From: CBDCWA01 sp046048295
Lineage (GTDB): Bacteria > Pseudomonadota > Alphaproteobacteria > Rhizobiales > Hyphomicrobiaceae
Assembly: GCA_046048295.1 (NCBI GenBank)
Contig: JBJOGJ010000005.1
Span: 1-40,486 of the forward strand
Length of the DNA: 40,486 nt
Direction of reading: 5' to 3'
The stretch's first letter is position 1. Each line of letters begins with the position of its first letter. This document shows positions 16,715-24,662 of this stretch, in pieces. The position numbers were made by a program, and so were the translations under genes. Below the pieces are notes generated by a model. The model saw nothing but the letters and a program-made list of their open reading frames with translations, made no database searches and had not been told where the DNA came from.

Positions 16715-17493
16715 GCCGCATCGAAAACATTTCAGAAGACGTGCTGGTGCTAACGGATCTCGTTCCCGTCGACGGTCGCGTCAACTGGCTACCGGCCGAC
16801 GCCGAGGGCGTCGAGCCGCACAACAAGTATGTCATCCAATCCAAGGAAGCGGTTCTGGTGATAGATACCGGCGTTGCCGCACACGAGGAAAGCTTCCTTC
16901 GGACGCTCGGAGAAGTCGCACAGGGACGCCAGGTCGTCGTACTGACAACCCGCAACGAGCTCATTTGCTCAGGCAACCTGGGAGCCATCATCGATACCTT
17001 CCCGGACGTCTTCGTCGTCAGTCCCAACGGCTTGCCACCTGTCGGCCTCGTTCACCTCAAGAATGCGCACCGCGAGGATATCAGGACCTACAGACCCCAG
17101 CACAAGGAGCACCTATCGGTCGCTGGTTTCGAGCGCCTGGAGATCGTCACCCCGGTCATCCGGATTCTCAACACCGGTTGGGTCTTCGACCATGAGACGA
17201 AAACCCTGTTTACCTCTGATTTCTTCGGTGCCGACATGATGTCCACCTCGAACGATACGGCAATCCGCCGCGATGGCAGCGGCCTGCCCTCACGCGACTT
17301 CATCAGAAGATGCATCCTGGCGAAATTCGACTGGTTGGAACGGGCACAGACAAAGGTGCTCGAACAGCGGTGGGAAGAGCTTTTCGAAACCTATCAGCCG
17401 GAGGTCATTGCGCCGGCACATGGCCGGGTCCAGTTCGGACGCCAGTTGGTGAGGCAGGCAATCTCCGACTATAGGACCGCTGCGTTCGGTTAG
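16711..17493 (+). CDS. Metallo-beta-lactamase-fold paralog with degenerate metal site
   Basis: A 260-residue protein aligned end to end with the preceding gene product. The metal-binding segment reads TTRNELICSGN: compared with THPEAPHMGN, the two His are Arg81 and Cys86, while Glu83 is retained. The middle His is replaced by Ile150. Asp170 (FTSDFFG) and His237 (PAHG) are kept. A normal dinuclear centre can hardly form, so it may be a structural or regulatory partner of its neighbour. The start overlaps the upstream stop as ATGA, which implies translational coupling and often stoichiometric assembly. A hairpin follows the stop. The fold call is firm; the role is inferred. Confidence 0.75.
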   Translation: MSRIENISEDVLVLTDLVPVDGRVNWLPADAEGVEPHNKYVIQSKEAVLVIDTGVAAHEESFLRTLGEVAQGRQVVVLTTRNELICSGNLGAIIDTFPDVFVVSPNGLPPVGLVHLKNAHREDIRTYRPQHKEHLSVAGFERLEIVTPVIRILNTGWVFDHETKTLFTSDFFGADMMSTSNDTAIRRDGSGLPSRDFIRRCILAKFDWLERAQTKVLEQRWEELFETYQPEVIAPAHGRVQFGRQLVRQAISDYRTAAFG

Positions 17494-17516
17494 GTAGGGC
17501 GCGAAATGCGCCTACC
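17493..17516. terminator. Hairpin between convergent genes, possible bidirectional terminator
   Basis: GGTAGGGCGC (17493-17502) pairs with GCGCCTACC (17508-17516) with one bulged G and a 5-base loop. It spans the ends of the MBL-fold gene (+) and the Glu/Leu-type dehydrogenase gene (-). There is no clear T run on either side. Confidence 0.4.
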
Positions 17517-18627
17517 TGTGCCAACGGCGCAGCTCCATCGCTGCCTCTACGCGACCGCGCGCCAGCCGGCTTGCTGCAGTACGCGGCTCCCCCCCCTCTC
17601 TTCGTGCAAGTTCGAGAGTTTCCCGCGTATTGCTCGAAACCTTCTCGCGCACGGTTGCCAACGCCTGCTGCTCCGTACCTCCGTGATATTCGACTGACGC
17701 AGTTATAACTCCTCCCGCATTGGCTATAAAATCCGGCACGTTGATTATCCCCGCCTCGTGCATGGCGCGCTCCGCAGCGGCAGTCGCCGGAATGTTGGCT
17801 CCCTGTATGACCAGTCTCGCCTTGAGCTTCCCGACGTTGGCTTCATTGATGACATCAGGTCGGGCAGCCGGAATCCAGATATCGCAATCGACCCCGATGA
17901 GATCCTCGCTCTCAATCGTCTGCGCCCGCTCGTACTCTGTCACCAGACCGCCTCGAGCCTTGATGGCGTGTAGGGTCGGAATATCTATGCCATCGGCGGA
18001 ATGGATTGCACCTCGACTGTCGGAGGCCGCCACGAGGCGACAGCCCTTCTCCGCCAGAAAACGCGCAGCATGGTAGCCAACCGCTCCGAAACCTTGCACG
18101 GCAACACGTGCCCCAGCCAGTTGCATGTTGACGAATTCGCCCGCGACCTCCGCGGCAACGGCAACCCCGAGACCGGTCGCGCCGATCTCATCGAGCGGAA
18201 TCCCACCGAACTCACGCGGAAGGCCGACGGCACGGCCGATTTCGTCCCAGACCCATGCCATGGCTCTCTCGTTGGTCCCCATGTCCGGCCCAGGAATATA
18301 ATCCGAAAGCGTCTCGATTGACGTGGCAAAAGCCCGTACCAATAATTCCTTCTGGGCCACCGGCATGCCGGGATCGGCAAAAATCACCGACTTGGCTCCT
18401 CCATGGGGAAGACCTGCAGCGGCATTCTTGAGCGTCATCGCCCTCGCAAGTCGAAAACATTCCTCGAGCGATACGTCGGGCGCCATACGTGTGCCGCCGA
18501 TCGCCGGCCCGGCGGCGACATTGTCGACAACGACGATTGCTTTAAGACCTATGCCTGGCTCATGGATGTGAAGGATACGCGCCGGCCCCAGGTCGTCATT
18601 GAAACGGAATGCGTCGCTCATCGCCAT
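17512..18627 (-). CDS. Glu/Leu/Phe/Val dehydrogenase family protein
   Basis: A 371-residue NAD(P)-dependent amino-acid dehydrogenase, probably leucine/valine-dehydrogenase-like by its length and motifs; it would interconvert an amino acid with its 2-oxo acid and ammonia. The substrate-binding and catalytic segment LKNAAAGLPHGGAKSV supplies both conserved Lys residues. GPDMGTNERAMAWV holds the catalytic Asp, and VQGFGAVGYHAARFL is the Rossmann GxGxxG nucleotide site. The C-terminal DFIANAGGVI is also typical. The start ATG has AGGAG 5 bases upstream. The tail (about 25 residues, Arg-rich) is more variable than usual. It stands alone on the minus strand and its link to the surrounding acyl-CoA genes is not obvious. 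Confidence 0.88.
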   Translation of the reverse strand: MAMSDAFRFNDDLGPARILHIHEPGIGLKAIVVVDNVAAGPAIGGTRMAPDVSLEECFRLARAMTLKNAAAGLPHGGAKSVIFADPGMPVAQKELLVRAFATSIETLSDYIPGPDMGTNERAMAWVWDEIGRAVGLPREFGGIPLDEIGATGLGVAVAAEVAGEFVNMQLAGARVAVQGFGAVGYHAARFLAEKGCRLVAASDSRGAIHSADGIDIPTLHAIKARGGLVTEYERAQTIESEDLIGVDCDIWIPAARPDVINEANVGKLKARLVIQGANIPATAAAERAMHEAGIINVPDFIANAGGVITASVEYHGGTEQQALATVREKVSSNTRETLELARREGGEPRTAASRLARGRVEAAMELRRWHR

Positions 18628-18788
18628 TAGTCTCCTGGTTCGAAACCACTCTTGGATATGTAGCTGAACCGGTTCTTTGCCAAGATCTTGGCGAACACCA
18701 CTTGATGAATGTCAACGCGTGGAACCTGGAGGCCGCGCTACTCATTAACTCCGAAGATTTCGAGGCTGCGCCAGGCCGGAGCGTAATC

Positions 18789-18971
18789 ATGAAAGCAACA
18801 GAAATTCACGTTTTTGCACGACAGCTCAGGAATGCCCACGGAGACAAGGCGATCGCAGAAGCCGCACAGAAGGCGACATCTTTCGAAAGTGCCGGGAACA
18901 TCGAGCAGGCCCGGATCTGGCGCCGCGTAGAAGCAGCGCTGAAGCAGATGCAGGGCCCGCGCGAAAGCTGA
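18789..18971 (+). CDS. Small conserved hypothetical protein (60 residues)
   Basis: A short helical protein (begins MKATEIHVFARQLRNAHGD and ends ALKQMQGPRES). It has an AHGDKAIAEAAQKA segment and a later ARIWRRVEAAL segment. Similar short proteins with AHGDKA...WRRI...A..M.GP patterns are familiar to me as hypothetical proteins in alphaproteobacteria, though I cannot verify this here. GGAG lies about 7 bases before the ATG. A longer in-frame reading from 18609 overlaps the dehydrogenase promoter region and has no support. The gene sits between two minus-strand genes with its own orientation. Function unknown. Confidence 0.65.
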   Translation: MKATEIHVFARQLRNAHGDKAIAEAAQKATSFESAGNIEQARIWRRVEAALKQMQGPRES

Positions 18972-18985
18972 TCTCCGTGCCCGCC

Positions 18986-19708
18986 CTAAAGTCCTCTCAC
19001 GAGGGCGAGCAGGGTACCGGCATATTCAGATGCCGTCGCAAGCGGCACTTCCGAAGCATGTCGCTGGTAGAGCTTTATGGTCTCGAGGTTGACGCGCGGC
19101 CTGCCTGCCAACTCCTTCAGGAAAGCATCAGCCTCTCGAGCGAAGTCCGCTGCCGGCAGGACGCGGCTCGCAAGCCCGAACATGACCGCCTCCTGCGCGG
19201 AAATCTCCGACCCGGAATATATGAGGTAGGAAAGTGCTTTCGCGGGAACTTTCTTCAGCACCGCAGACATCGCGAGTGTAGGCGGAATGTTGTGCTTGAT
19301 TTCTGGAAAAGAGAAACGAGCCGCATCAGAAGCGAGCGTGATGTCGGCACCGCCGCCAAGGGCCGAGCCGAAGCCGATTGCAGGACCATGGACCAGCGCC
19401 ACAACCGGAATTGGACAGGCGTTGATGGCATCGTAGACTCCCAGCACCGCACCCATTTGCTGCACACGCACATCGTGCGGCGTCATCCCCTCGCGGCTCT
19501 CGCCTTTGCCGTCCCGCCCCTTGCAGAAGTACTCCCCCCGGCCCTCGATGGCGATCACGTTGATGTCGGCATTCCGGCCGAGATCGCCTATGAGGCCCGT
19601 TAGGCTCACCATCATCGGCCGACTGATCATATTGCCTTCGTCGGGGCGGTTTATGTCGATGCGCGCGACCTTGCCATCCGTCTTGACGATGTATTCGTGG
19701 TTTTCCAT
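18986..19708 (-). CDS. Enoyl-CoA hydratase/isomerase family protein
   Basis: A 240-residue crotonase-fold enzyme expected to act on a CoA thioester. The oxyanion-hole regions are visible (GRGEYFCKGRDGKG, and HGPAIGFGSALGGGADITLAS). Of the two catalytic Glu of classical hydratase, the first is replaced by Asp in GGAD and the second is kept in FPEIKHNIPP, so hydratase activity is plausible, but isomerase or hydrolase activity cannot be excluded. The protein is a little shorter than the usual 255-260. The ATG at 19708 follows GGAA by 8 bases. The molybdenum hydroxylase gene ends 20 bases upstream on the same strand, so the two probably form an operon. Confidence 0.85.
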   Translation of the reverse strand: MENHEYIVKTDGKVARIDINRPDEGNMISRPMMVSLTGLIGDLGRNADINVIAIEGRGEYFCKGRDGKGESREGMTPHDVRVQQMGAVLGVYDAINACPIPVVALVHGPAIGFGSALGGGADITLASDAARFSFPEIKHNIPPTLAMSAVLKKVPAKALSYLIYSGSEISAQEAVMFGLASRVLPAADFAREADAFLKELAGRPRVNLETIKLYQRHASEVPLATASEYAGTLLALVRGL

Positions 19709-19728
19709 CGGACTTGTTCCTTGATACT

Positions 19729-22068
19729 TCAGGATTTCTCACTTCGGGCTTTGGCAATGAGCTCGACAACACGATCGGGAAGAATCGGAGTTTCCGATAT
19801 CCGGACACCGAAGGGACTGAGTGCATCCTCGACCGCGCCGACGATCGCTGCGATGGAGGCTATCGTACCGCCTTCACCTGCCCCCTTCACGCCCAGCGGA
19901 TTCAACGGTGAAGGCGTCTCCATGTGATGGAGCTCGACGCGTGGCACATCCGGCGCAATCGGCAGGAGATATTCGGCAAAAGTCGTGGTAACTGGCTGAC
20001 CATCGTCGCTGTGCCGGAGCCGTTCGAAAAGAGCATTTCCGACACCATGCGCGACACCTCCAACGACCTGCCCCTCGACAATCTTAGGATTGATGGCTCG
20101 ACCGCAGTCGTGGTTGACGACGAAGCGCAAGATCTTGATGTGCCCCGTCTCGATGTCCACCTCAACCTCGGCGACATGCGCGCTGTTGGAATAAGTGGAC
20201 TGGTCGGGACGGAAGTGAGCGGTTGCCTCGAGTCCCGGCTCATAGTCCGTACGCATGGCATATCCGTACATCCCGACCGAATGAACGGCGACTTCACGCA
20301 GGCTCTTGCGCAGCCCGGGCGCACCTTTCACCTGGACGTTCCCATCGACTAGTTCGAGATCAGACGCGTCGGCCTCAAGGAGATCCGAGGCCACCTTCCT
20401 GATCTTCTCGCCAAGCTCGATCGCGGCAACATGTACCGACGACCCGGCATTGACTGCCGTGCGGGCGGCAAACGTGCCGATCCCGAGCCCGGTCGCCGCG
20501 CTGTCGCCCGTTACGACATTTATGTCTTCGTAGGAGACGCCGAGTTGGTCAGCGGCAATCTGGGCAAGGGTCGTGTGGTGCGACTGACCCTGGGGCGTCG
20601 CCCCCGTGTAGAGCGTGATCTTGCCGGTCGTGGAAACGCGAAGGGTCGCACTTTCATAAGGTCCAAGCCCCGTAGCCTCGACGGCACTCGAGATCCCGAC
20701 ACCGATGTAGCGGCCGCGCTTGAGCGCCTCAGCCTGGCGGACAGAAAATTCTTTGTACCCTGCCGCTTCCAGAGCTTTTTCCTGGCAGGACGGATAATCC
20801 CCGCTGTCATATGTCACTGGGCGGCCGTCACGGAAAACGAGCCCGACTTTGTAAGGCATCTGCTCGGGCTTGACGAAGTTGCGGCGACGCACTTCGGCTC
20901 GGTCGATCCCGAGCTTCGAAGCAACAAGGTCCATCATGCGCTCCATGGCGAACACCGCCTGCGGCCGGCCGGCACCGCGTACCGGGGTACACTGGATCTT
21001 GTTGGTATAGACGACGACGAGATCCATGGAGTAGGCCGGCAACAGATAGGGCCCCGGCACGGTCGTCGCTGCGATCCAAGGCAGCACGAGCCCCCAGGGG
21101 AGGTAGGCGCCGGCATCGTGGACAAGGCGACCACGAAGACCGCGGAGACGTCCATCAGCCTCGACAGCAATCTCCAAGTCCCAATACTGGTCGCGCTCCT
21201 GATGGGTCGCCAGGAAGTTCTCGCGCCGATCCTCGATCCATTTCACCGGCCGGCCAAGTTTCATGCTGGCAACAGCGGCTACGGCATACTCAGGGTAGAA
21301 CGCGCCCTTGGGCCCGAAGCCACCACCGACGTCCTGGGTAATGACTCGAACCTGGTGATCCGCGAGGTCGAGAACATCGAGGTAGGCGCGCTTGATTCTG
21401 TGCGAGCCCTGCGTCGATGCGTAGACCGTGAGCTGATCGATATTGCGATCATAATTCGCCAGTACACCGCGGCACTCGATGAAGAAAGGTCCGCCACGAT
21501 GCTGGAAGAGCCGTTCCGAGAAGACGTAAGGCGCGTCGCGGAAGGCAGCTTCGATGTCACCCGCCGCTATCGGCACGCGCGCCGCGATATTATCGCCATT
21601 GCCGGCGTGGGCGACGGGAGCACGCACGTCCAGCCCGGAAAGGCAGTCGCTGACCGCGGGCAGGACATCGTAGTCGACATCGACAAGAGCGACGGCATCC
21701 TCTGCGATATGGCGCGTATCCGCTATGACCGCTGCAACCGGCTCGCCCACATAGCAAACCTCGTCGCGAGCCAGTGCGTAGGGAACGTGGAGCTGCTTGA
21801 TGGCCGCGGGCGCGACGTACAATGGAAGCGGATTGCTGCGCATGGCTTCCGGTAAATCGGCGAACACGATAATGTCGTGCACGCCTGGAAGCGCTCTTGC
21901 CGCGGCAACGTCAATGGACAAGAGCTTGGCATGAGCGTGCGGACTTCGGACAAAAGCAACAGCCAGTGTGCCTGGCAGCTTGATGTCGTCGACGTAGCGG
22001 CCGTTACCGGTGAGAAGTGACGGATCCTCCTTGCGCAGGACACTCGCGCCGAACCAACGAGCCCCCAT
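19729..22068 (-). CDS. Xanthine dehydrogenase / CO dehydrogenase family molybdopterin-binding (large) subunit
   Basis: A 779-residue protein of the molybdenum hydroxylase family. It starts GARWFGASVLRKEDPSLLTG, as CoxL-type large subunits do, and contains the molybdopterin-binding segments TQDVGGGFGPKGAFYPE, VRGAGRPQAVFAMER and TPQGQSHHTTLAQI. Near the end it has GVKGAGEGG with the conserved catalytic Glu. The CoxL form I active-site loop (CSFR-type) is absent, so it is a form II or another hydroxylase, not true CO dehydrogenase. Such enzymes need an FeS and an FAD subunit; neither is encoded nearby. ATG at 22068 is chosen because GGAGG lies 7 bases before it. The downstream gene is an enoyl-CoA hydratase. 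It might hydroxylate an aromatic or heterocyclic ring, but the substrate is unknown. Confidence 0.87.
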   Translation of the reverse strand: MGARWFGASVLRKEDPSLLTGNGRYVDDIKLPGTLAVAFVRSPHAHAKLLSIDVAAARALPGVHDIIVFADLPEAMRSNPLPLYVAPAAIKQLHVPYALARDEVCYVGEPVAAVIADTRHIAEDAVALVDVDYDVLPAVSDCLSGLDVRAPVAHAGNGDNIAARVPIAAGDIEAAFRDAPYVFSERLFQHRGGPFFIECRGVLANYDRNIDQLTVYASTQGSHRIKRAYLDVLDLADHQVRVITQDVGGGFGPKGAFYPEYAVAAVASMKLGRPVKWIEDRRENFLATHQERDQYWDLEIAVEADGRLRGLRGRLVHDAGAYLPWGLVLPWIAATTVPGPYLLPAYSMDLVVVYTNKIQCTPVRGAGRPQAVFAMERMMDLVASKLGIDRAEVRRRNFVKPEQMPYKVGLVFRDGRPVTYDSGDYPSCQEKALEAAGYKEFSVRQAEALKRGRYIGVGISSAVEATGLGPYESATLRVSTTGKITLYTGATPQGQSHHTTLAQIAADQLGVSYEDINVVTGDSAATGLGIGTFAARTAVNAGSSVHVAAIELGEKIRKVASDLLEADASDLELVDGNVQVKGAPGLRKSLREVAVHSVGMYGYAMRTDYEPGLEATAHFRPDQSTYSNSAHVAEVEVDIETGHIKILRFVVNHDCGRAINPKIVEGQVVGGVAHGVGNALFERLRHSDDGQPVTTTFAEYLLPIAPDVPRVELHHMETPSPLNPLGVKGAGEGGTIASIAAIVGAVEDALSPFGVRISETPILPDRVVELIAKARSEKS

Positions 22069-22314
22069 CAATAGGCCTCCCGGCATTTGCGTTCGTGGAA
22101 TTCGCCGGAGCCCACCCTCCAGGTGAGGCAATGGTATGAGCTATGACCGCCTAATGGTTGATCGGCCACCCTTCGAAACTGCATTTCCTCACCCCGACGT
22201 TTGCTTCTTTGCCGCAATAACTTGCACGATTTGACAGCCGCGATCCAGTACCATGCCAACCGATTTACTTGGGATGAGCCGGCAGCTAGTGTGCGCCGAA
22301 GCCAGGGGGATTCC

Positions 22315-22962
22315 ATGTTCTATGACGCAGTGAAGAACGACCACGGTCTCAAGTATGATCCAGTCAAGGCACTGGTCTGTCCGCGACCGATCGGCTGGGT
22401 TTCGACGCTGAGCAGCACGGGCGTCGCAAATCTTGCCCCCTACAGCTTCTTCAACATGGTCGCGGAGAAACCTGCCTACGTCTTCTTCTCGTCGAGCGGC
22501 TCGAAAGATAGTTGGCGCAACGCCGAGGCAACCGGCGAGTTCGTATTCTCCCTGGCCACCTACGAATTGCGGGACAGGATGAACATGACCGCGGCGGTCG
22601 TGCCACCAGAAGTAAGCGAATTCGAGCTTGCGGGACTGACGCCAGCACCTTCCCACTTCGTGAAGCCGCCACGGGTCGCCGAAAGCCCTGCAGCCCTAGA
22701 ATGCAGGTATTGGAAGACTGTGGAACTCCCAGACCACGACGGCAAAGGCAAGCAACATGCCGTGGTCTTCGGACTGGTAGTCGGCATCCACATCGAGGAG
22801 CGGGCAATCAAGGACGGCATCATCGACACCGGCGCGCTCGGGCTCATAACCCGCCTCGGATACCGCGACTATGGCATTTTGCGCCCCGACGACGTCTTCA
22901 CCATGGGCCAGCCGTATGTCGACGCCAACGGCAATGTCGGGAAAAAACCTCCGCCGAAGTAG
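22315..22962 (+). CDS. Flavin reductase family (FMN-binding split-barrel) protein
   Basis: A 215-residue FMN-binding split-barrel protein of the DIM6/NtaB-like flavin reductase group. Typical features are the early RPIGWVSTLSSTGVANLAPYS strand pair, FFNMVAEKPAYVFFSS, and the C-terminal TRLGYRDYG segment. It could supply reduced flavin to a monooxygenase or act as a flavin-dependent reductase, but no partner flavin monooxygenase was found in the window. ATG at 22315 has AGGGGGA just upstream; a longer reading from 22201 has no start support. It is divergent from the molybdenum hydroxylase gene, and its end is 8 bases from the end of the convergent thiolase. Confidence 0.82.
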   Translation: MFYDAVKNDHGLKYDPVKALVCPRPIGWVSTLSSTGVANLAPYSFFNMVAEKPAYVFFSSSGSKDSWRNAEATGEFVFSLATYELRDRMNMTAAVVPPEVSEFELAGLTPAPSHFVKPPRVAESPAALECRYWKTVELPDHDGKGKQHAVVFGLVVGIHIEERAIKDGIIDTGALGLITRLGYRDYGILRPDDVFTMGQPYVDANGNVGKKPPPK

Positions 22963-22970
22963 GATCGTTC

Positions 22971-24110
22971 CTATGTCGAGAGGATGTTGATCGAACAAGC
23001 CCCGTGGTCCAGCCCGGCAATACCGCCACCGGTACAGTGGGCAAGCGCGACCCTGGCCCCCTCCACCTGACGGGCACCAGCCTCCCCACGCAAGTGCCAT
23101 ACAAGCTCGACGAGTTGGGCGGCCCCGGTAGCTCCGACTGGATGGCCTTTGCATAGAAGGCCACCCGACGGGTTGACCGGGATGCGGCCGCCAAGGGATG
23201 TGGCGCCTGATTCAAGTAGCGCCGCAGCCTCGCCGCGCCCGCAAAAGCCGAAAGCCTCATAATAAAGGAATTCGGCAATGGTGAAGGCGTCGTGCAGTTC
23301 GGCAACGTCGATGTCATCGGGGCCGATCCCGGATTCCTCGTAGATCTGTCTTGCCGCGCGCATGGTGATCTCAGGCGTGGTCATGTCTCGAAAACCGGTC
23401 TTGTAGAGCCCGGAATTGAGGACCGAGCCCTTGACCCAGACGGGCTTCTTCGCGGCTTGCTTCACCTTCTCGGCGCTGCAGAGAACGAGGGCGGCTGCGC
23501 CATCGCCGGTCGGACAGCAGTGGAGAAGCGTGAACGGATCGCAGATCGGCCGCGTGCTCATTACCTCATCAACCGTCACCTCATTCTGATACTGGGCAAA
23601 AGGATTGAGCGCCGCATGACGATGGGCCTTTACGGCGACCCCGGCCAGTTGCTCACGCGTGATGCCGTGCTCGTGCATGTAGCGGTTCGCCCGCATGGCA
23701 TAGAGCGCCGGCATGGTCAGACCGATGGCAACGTCCCAGTCGTCCGGCTGTCCTGGCAAAACACCACCGCCGAGCGCCGTCAACTTGTCGACCCCGATGA
23801 CGAGGGCAACATCCCATCGCCCATCCGCAATCGCCATGTAGGCCTCTCGGAAGGCTGTCCCACCTGACGAGCATGCATTTTCGCAATTGACAACTGGCAG
23901 CCCCAGCATGCCGAGAGGCCGCAGAACCCTTTGCCCGACGAGCCGGCCGGAATAGGCCGAACCAAAATAGGCGGCCTCGATGTCCCGGCGGTCGAAACCG
24001 GAATCCACTATTGCCGCCTTGACCACCGGCCAGCCCAGGTCCTGGACCGAGAGCTCAGGGTACTTCTTGATACGGCACATCGCGGCGCCGGCAATCGCAA
24101 CGTCACGCAT
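22971..24110 (-). CDS. Thiolase family protein (SCP-x-like, catalytic Cys present)
   Basis: A 379-residue condensing-type thiolase. The nucleophile is Cys80 in NCENACSSGG. The second catalytic region NPSGGLLCKGHPVGATGAAQ supplies the acid/base His, and the GGG turn in AHCTGGGIAG is the third conserved site. The family cleaves a 3-oxoacyl-CoA or acts with a DUF35 partner. The gene starts 8 bases after the DUF35 stop, so the two are co-transcribed and probably form a complex, as do BbsAB-type and Ltp2-ChsH2-type pairs. The ATG at 24110 is preferred over a longer reading because the N-terminus MRDVAIAGAAMCRI is typical. The Shine-Dalgarno is weak, which fits coupling to the upstream gene. Confidence 0.85.
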   Translation of the reverse strand: MRDVAIAGAAMCRIKKYPELSVQDLGWPVVKAAIVDSGFDRRDIEAAYFGSAYSGRLVGQRVLRPLGMLGLPVVNCENACSSGGTAFREAYMAIADGRWDVALVIGVDKLTALGGGVLPGQPDDWDVAIGLTMPALYAMRANRYMHEHGITREQLAGVAVKAHRHAALNPFAQYQNEVTVDEVMSTRPICDPFTLLHCCPTGDGAAALVLCSAEKVKQAAKKPVWVKGSVLNSGLYKTGFRDMTTPEITMRAARQIYEESGIGPDDIDVAELHDAFTIAEFLYYEAFGFCGRGEAAALLESGATSLGGRIPVNPSGGLLCKGHPVGATGAAQLVELVWHLRGEAGARQVEGARVALAHCTGGGIAGLDHGACSINILST

Positions 24111-24118
24111 GGACTGTT

Positions 24119-24526
24119 TCAATCCTGTTTCCGGAAGCAGTGACTGAGGACAGGCGTACCGTCCTCCTGACGGTAGATTTCCTTTACGTCCAGCTCGACA
24201 GTGCAACCTATGGGCGGCGGCGACGACGGATCGCAGGCAATCGGCGCAGAGACACGCACCCCTTCCTCAAGGTCGATATAGGCGATGACATAAGGCACCC
24301 TCCAGCCTTTGCGGGCAACATGAACGACCGTGAAGGAATAGAGCGTGCCGGTGCGGGGGAGTTGCACCTTTTCGATCTTCGTCGACCAGCACGATGGGCA
24401 AATCCCAGGCTTCGGGAAAACGACACTGCGGCAATTGGTACATATGCCCCCAAACATGAAGGGCACATCCTCAACATAGGCGACGGAGCCCGGCAGGGCC
24501 CATGCCTCCGCAGCCTGTTCGTTCAT
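24119..24526 (-). CDS. Zn-ribbon OB-fold protein (DUF35 family)
   Basis: A 135-residue protein with the DUF35 layout: an N-terminal helix region, a rubredoxin-like zinc ribbon (Cys29/Cys32 in CTNC, Cys43/Cys46 in CPSC) and a C-terminal OB fold beginning at TGTLYSFTVVH. DUF35 proteins are non-catalytic or acyl-CoA-binding partners of thiolase-like enzymes. The start ATG is preceded by AGGAG about 6 bases away. The thiolase follows after 8 bases. It is divergent from the CoA-transferase gene at 24663, with 136 bases between, which probably carry both promoters. Confidence 0.87.
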   Translation of the reverse strand: MNEQAAEAWALPGSVAYVEDVPFMFGGICTNCRSVVFPKPGICPSCWSTKIEKVQLPRTGTLYSFTVVHVARKGWRVPYVIAYIDLEEGVRVSAPIACDPSSPPPIGCTVELDVKEIYRQEDGTPVLSHCFRKQD

Positions 24527-24662
24527 CGTTTCTCCTCCCGCCCGCAATTGCAGTCGAAAGTGGATACGATTATTCTCCCCTCGTCAATCGCGCGTGGATC
24601 AACCCGCGCGCTCCAAGAACAATCGAATGCGCGCCTCCGGAAGGCGTGCCGGAGGAAATTGC

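Noticed and set aside
20431..21855. 474-codon plus-strand open frame opposite the molybdenum hydroxylase subunit
   Set aside because: A shadow of the real minus-strand gene, with no recognisable motif and no convincing start signal.
19729..22068. Aerobic CO dehydrogenase large subunit (CoxL form I)
   Set aside because: The form I CSFR-type active-site loop is missing and no CoxM/CoxS genes are adjacent.
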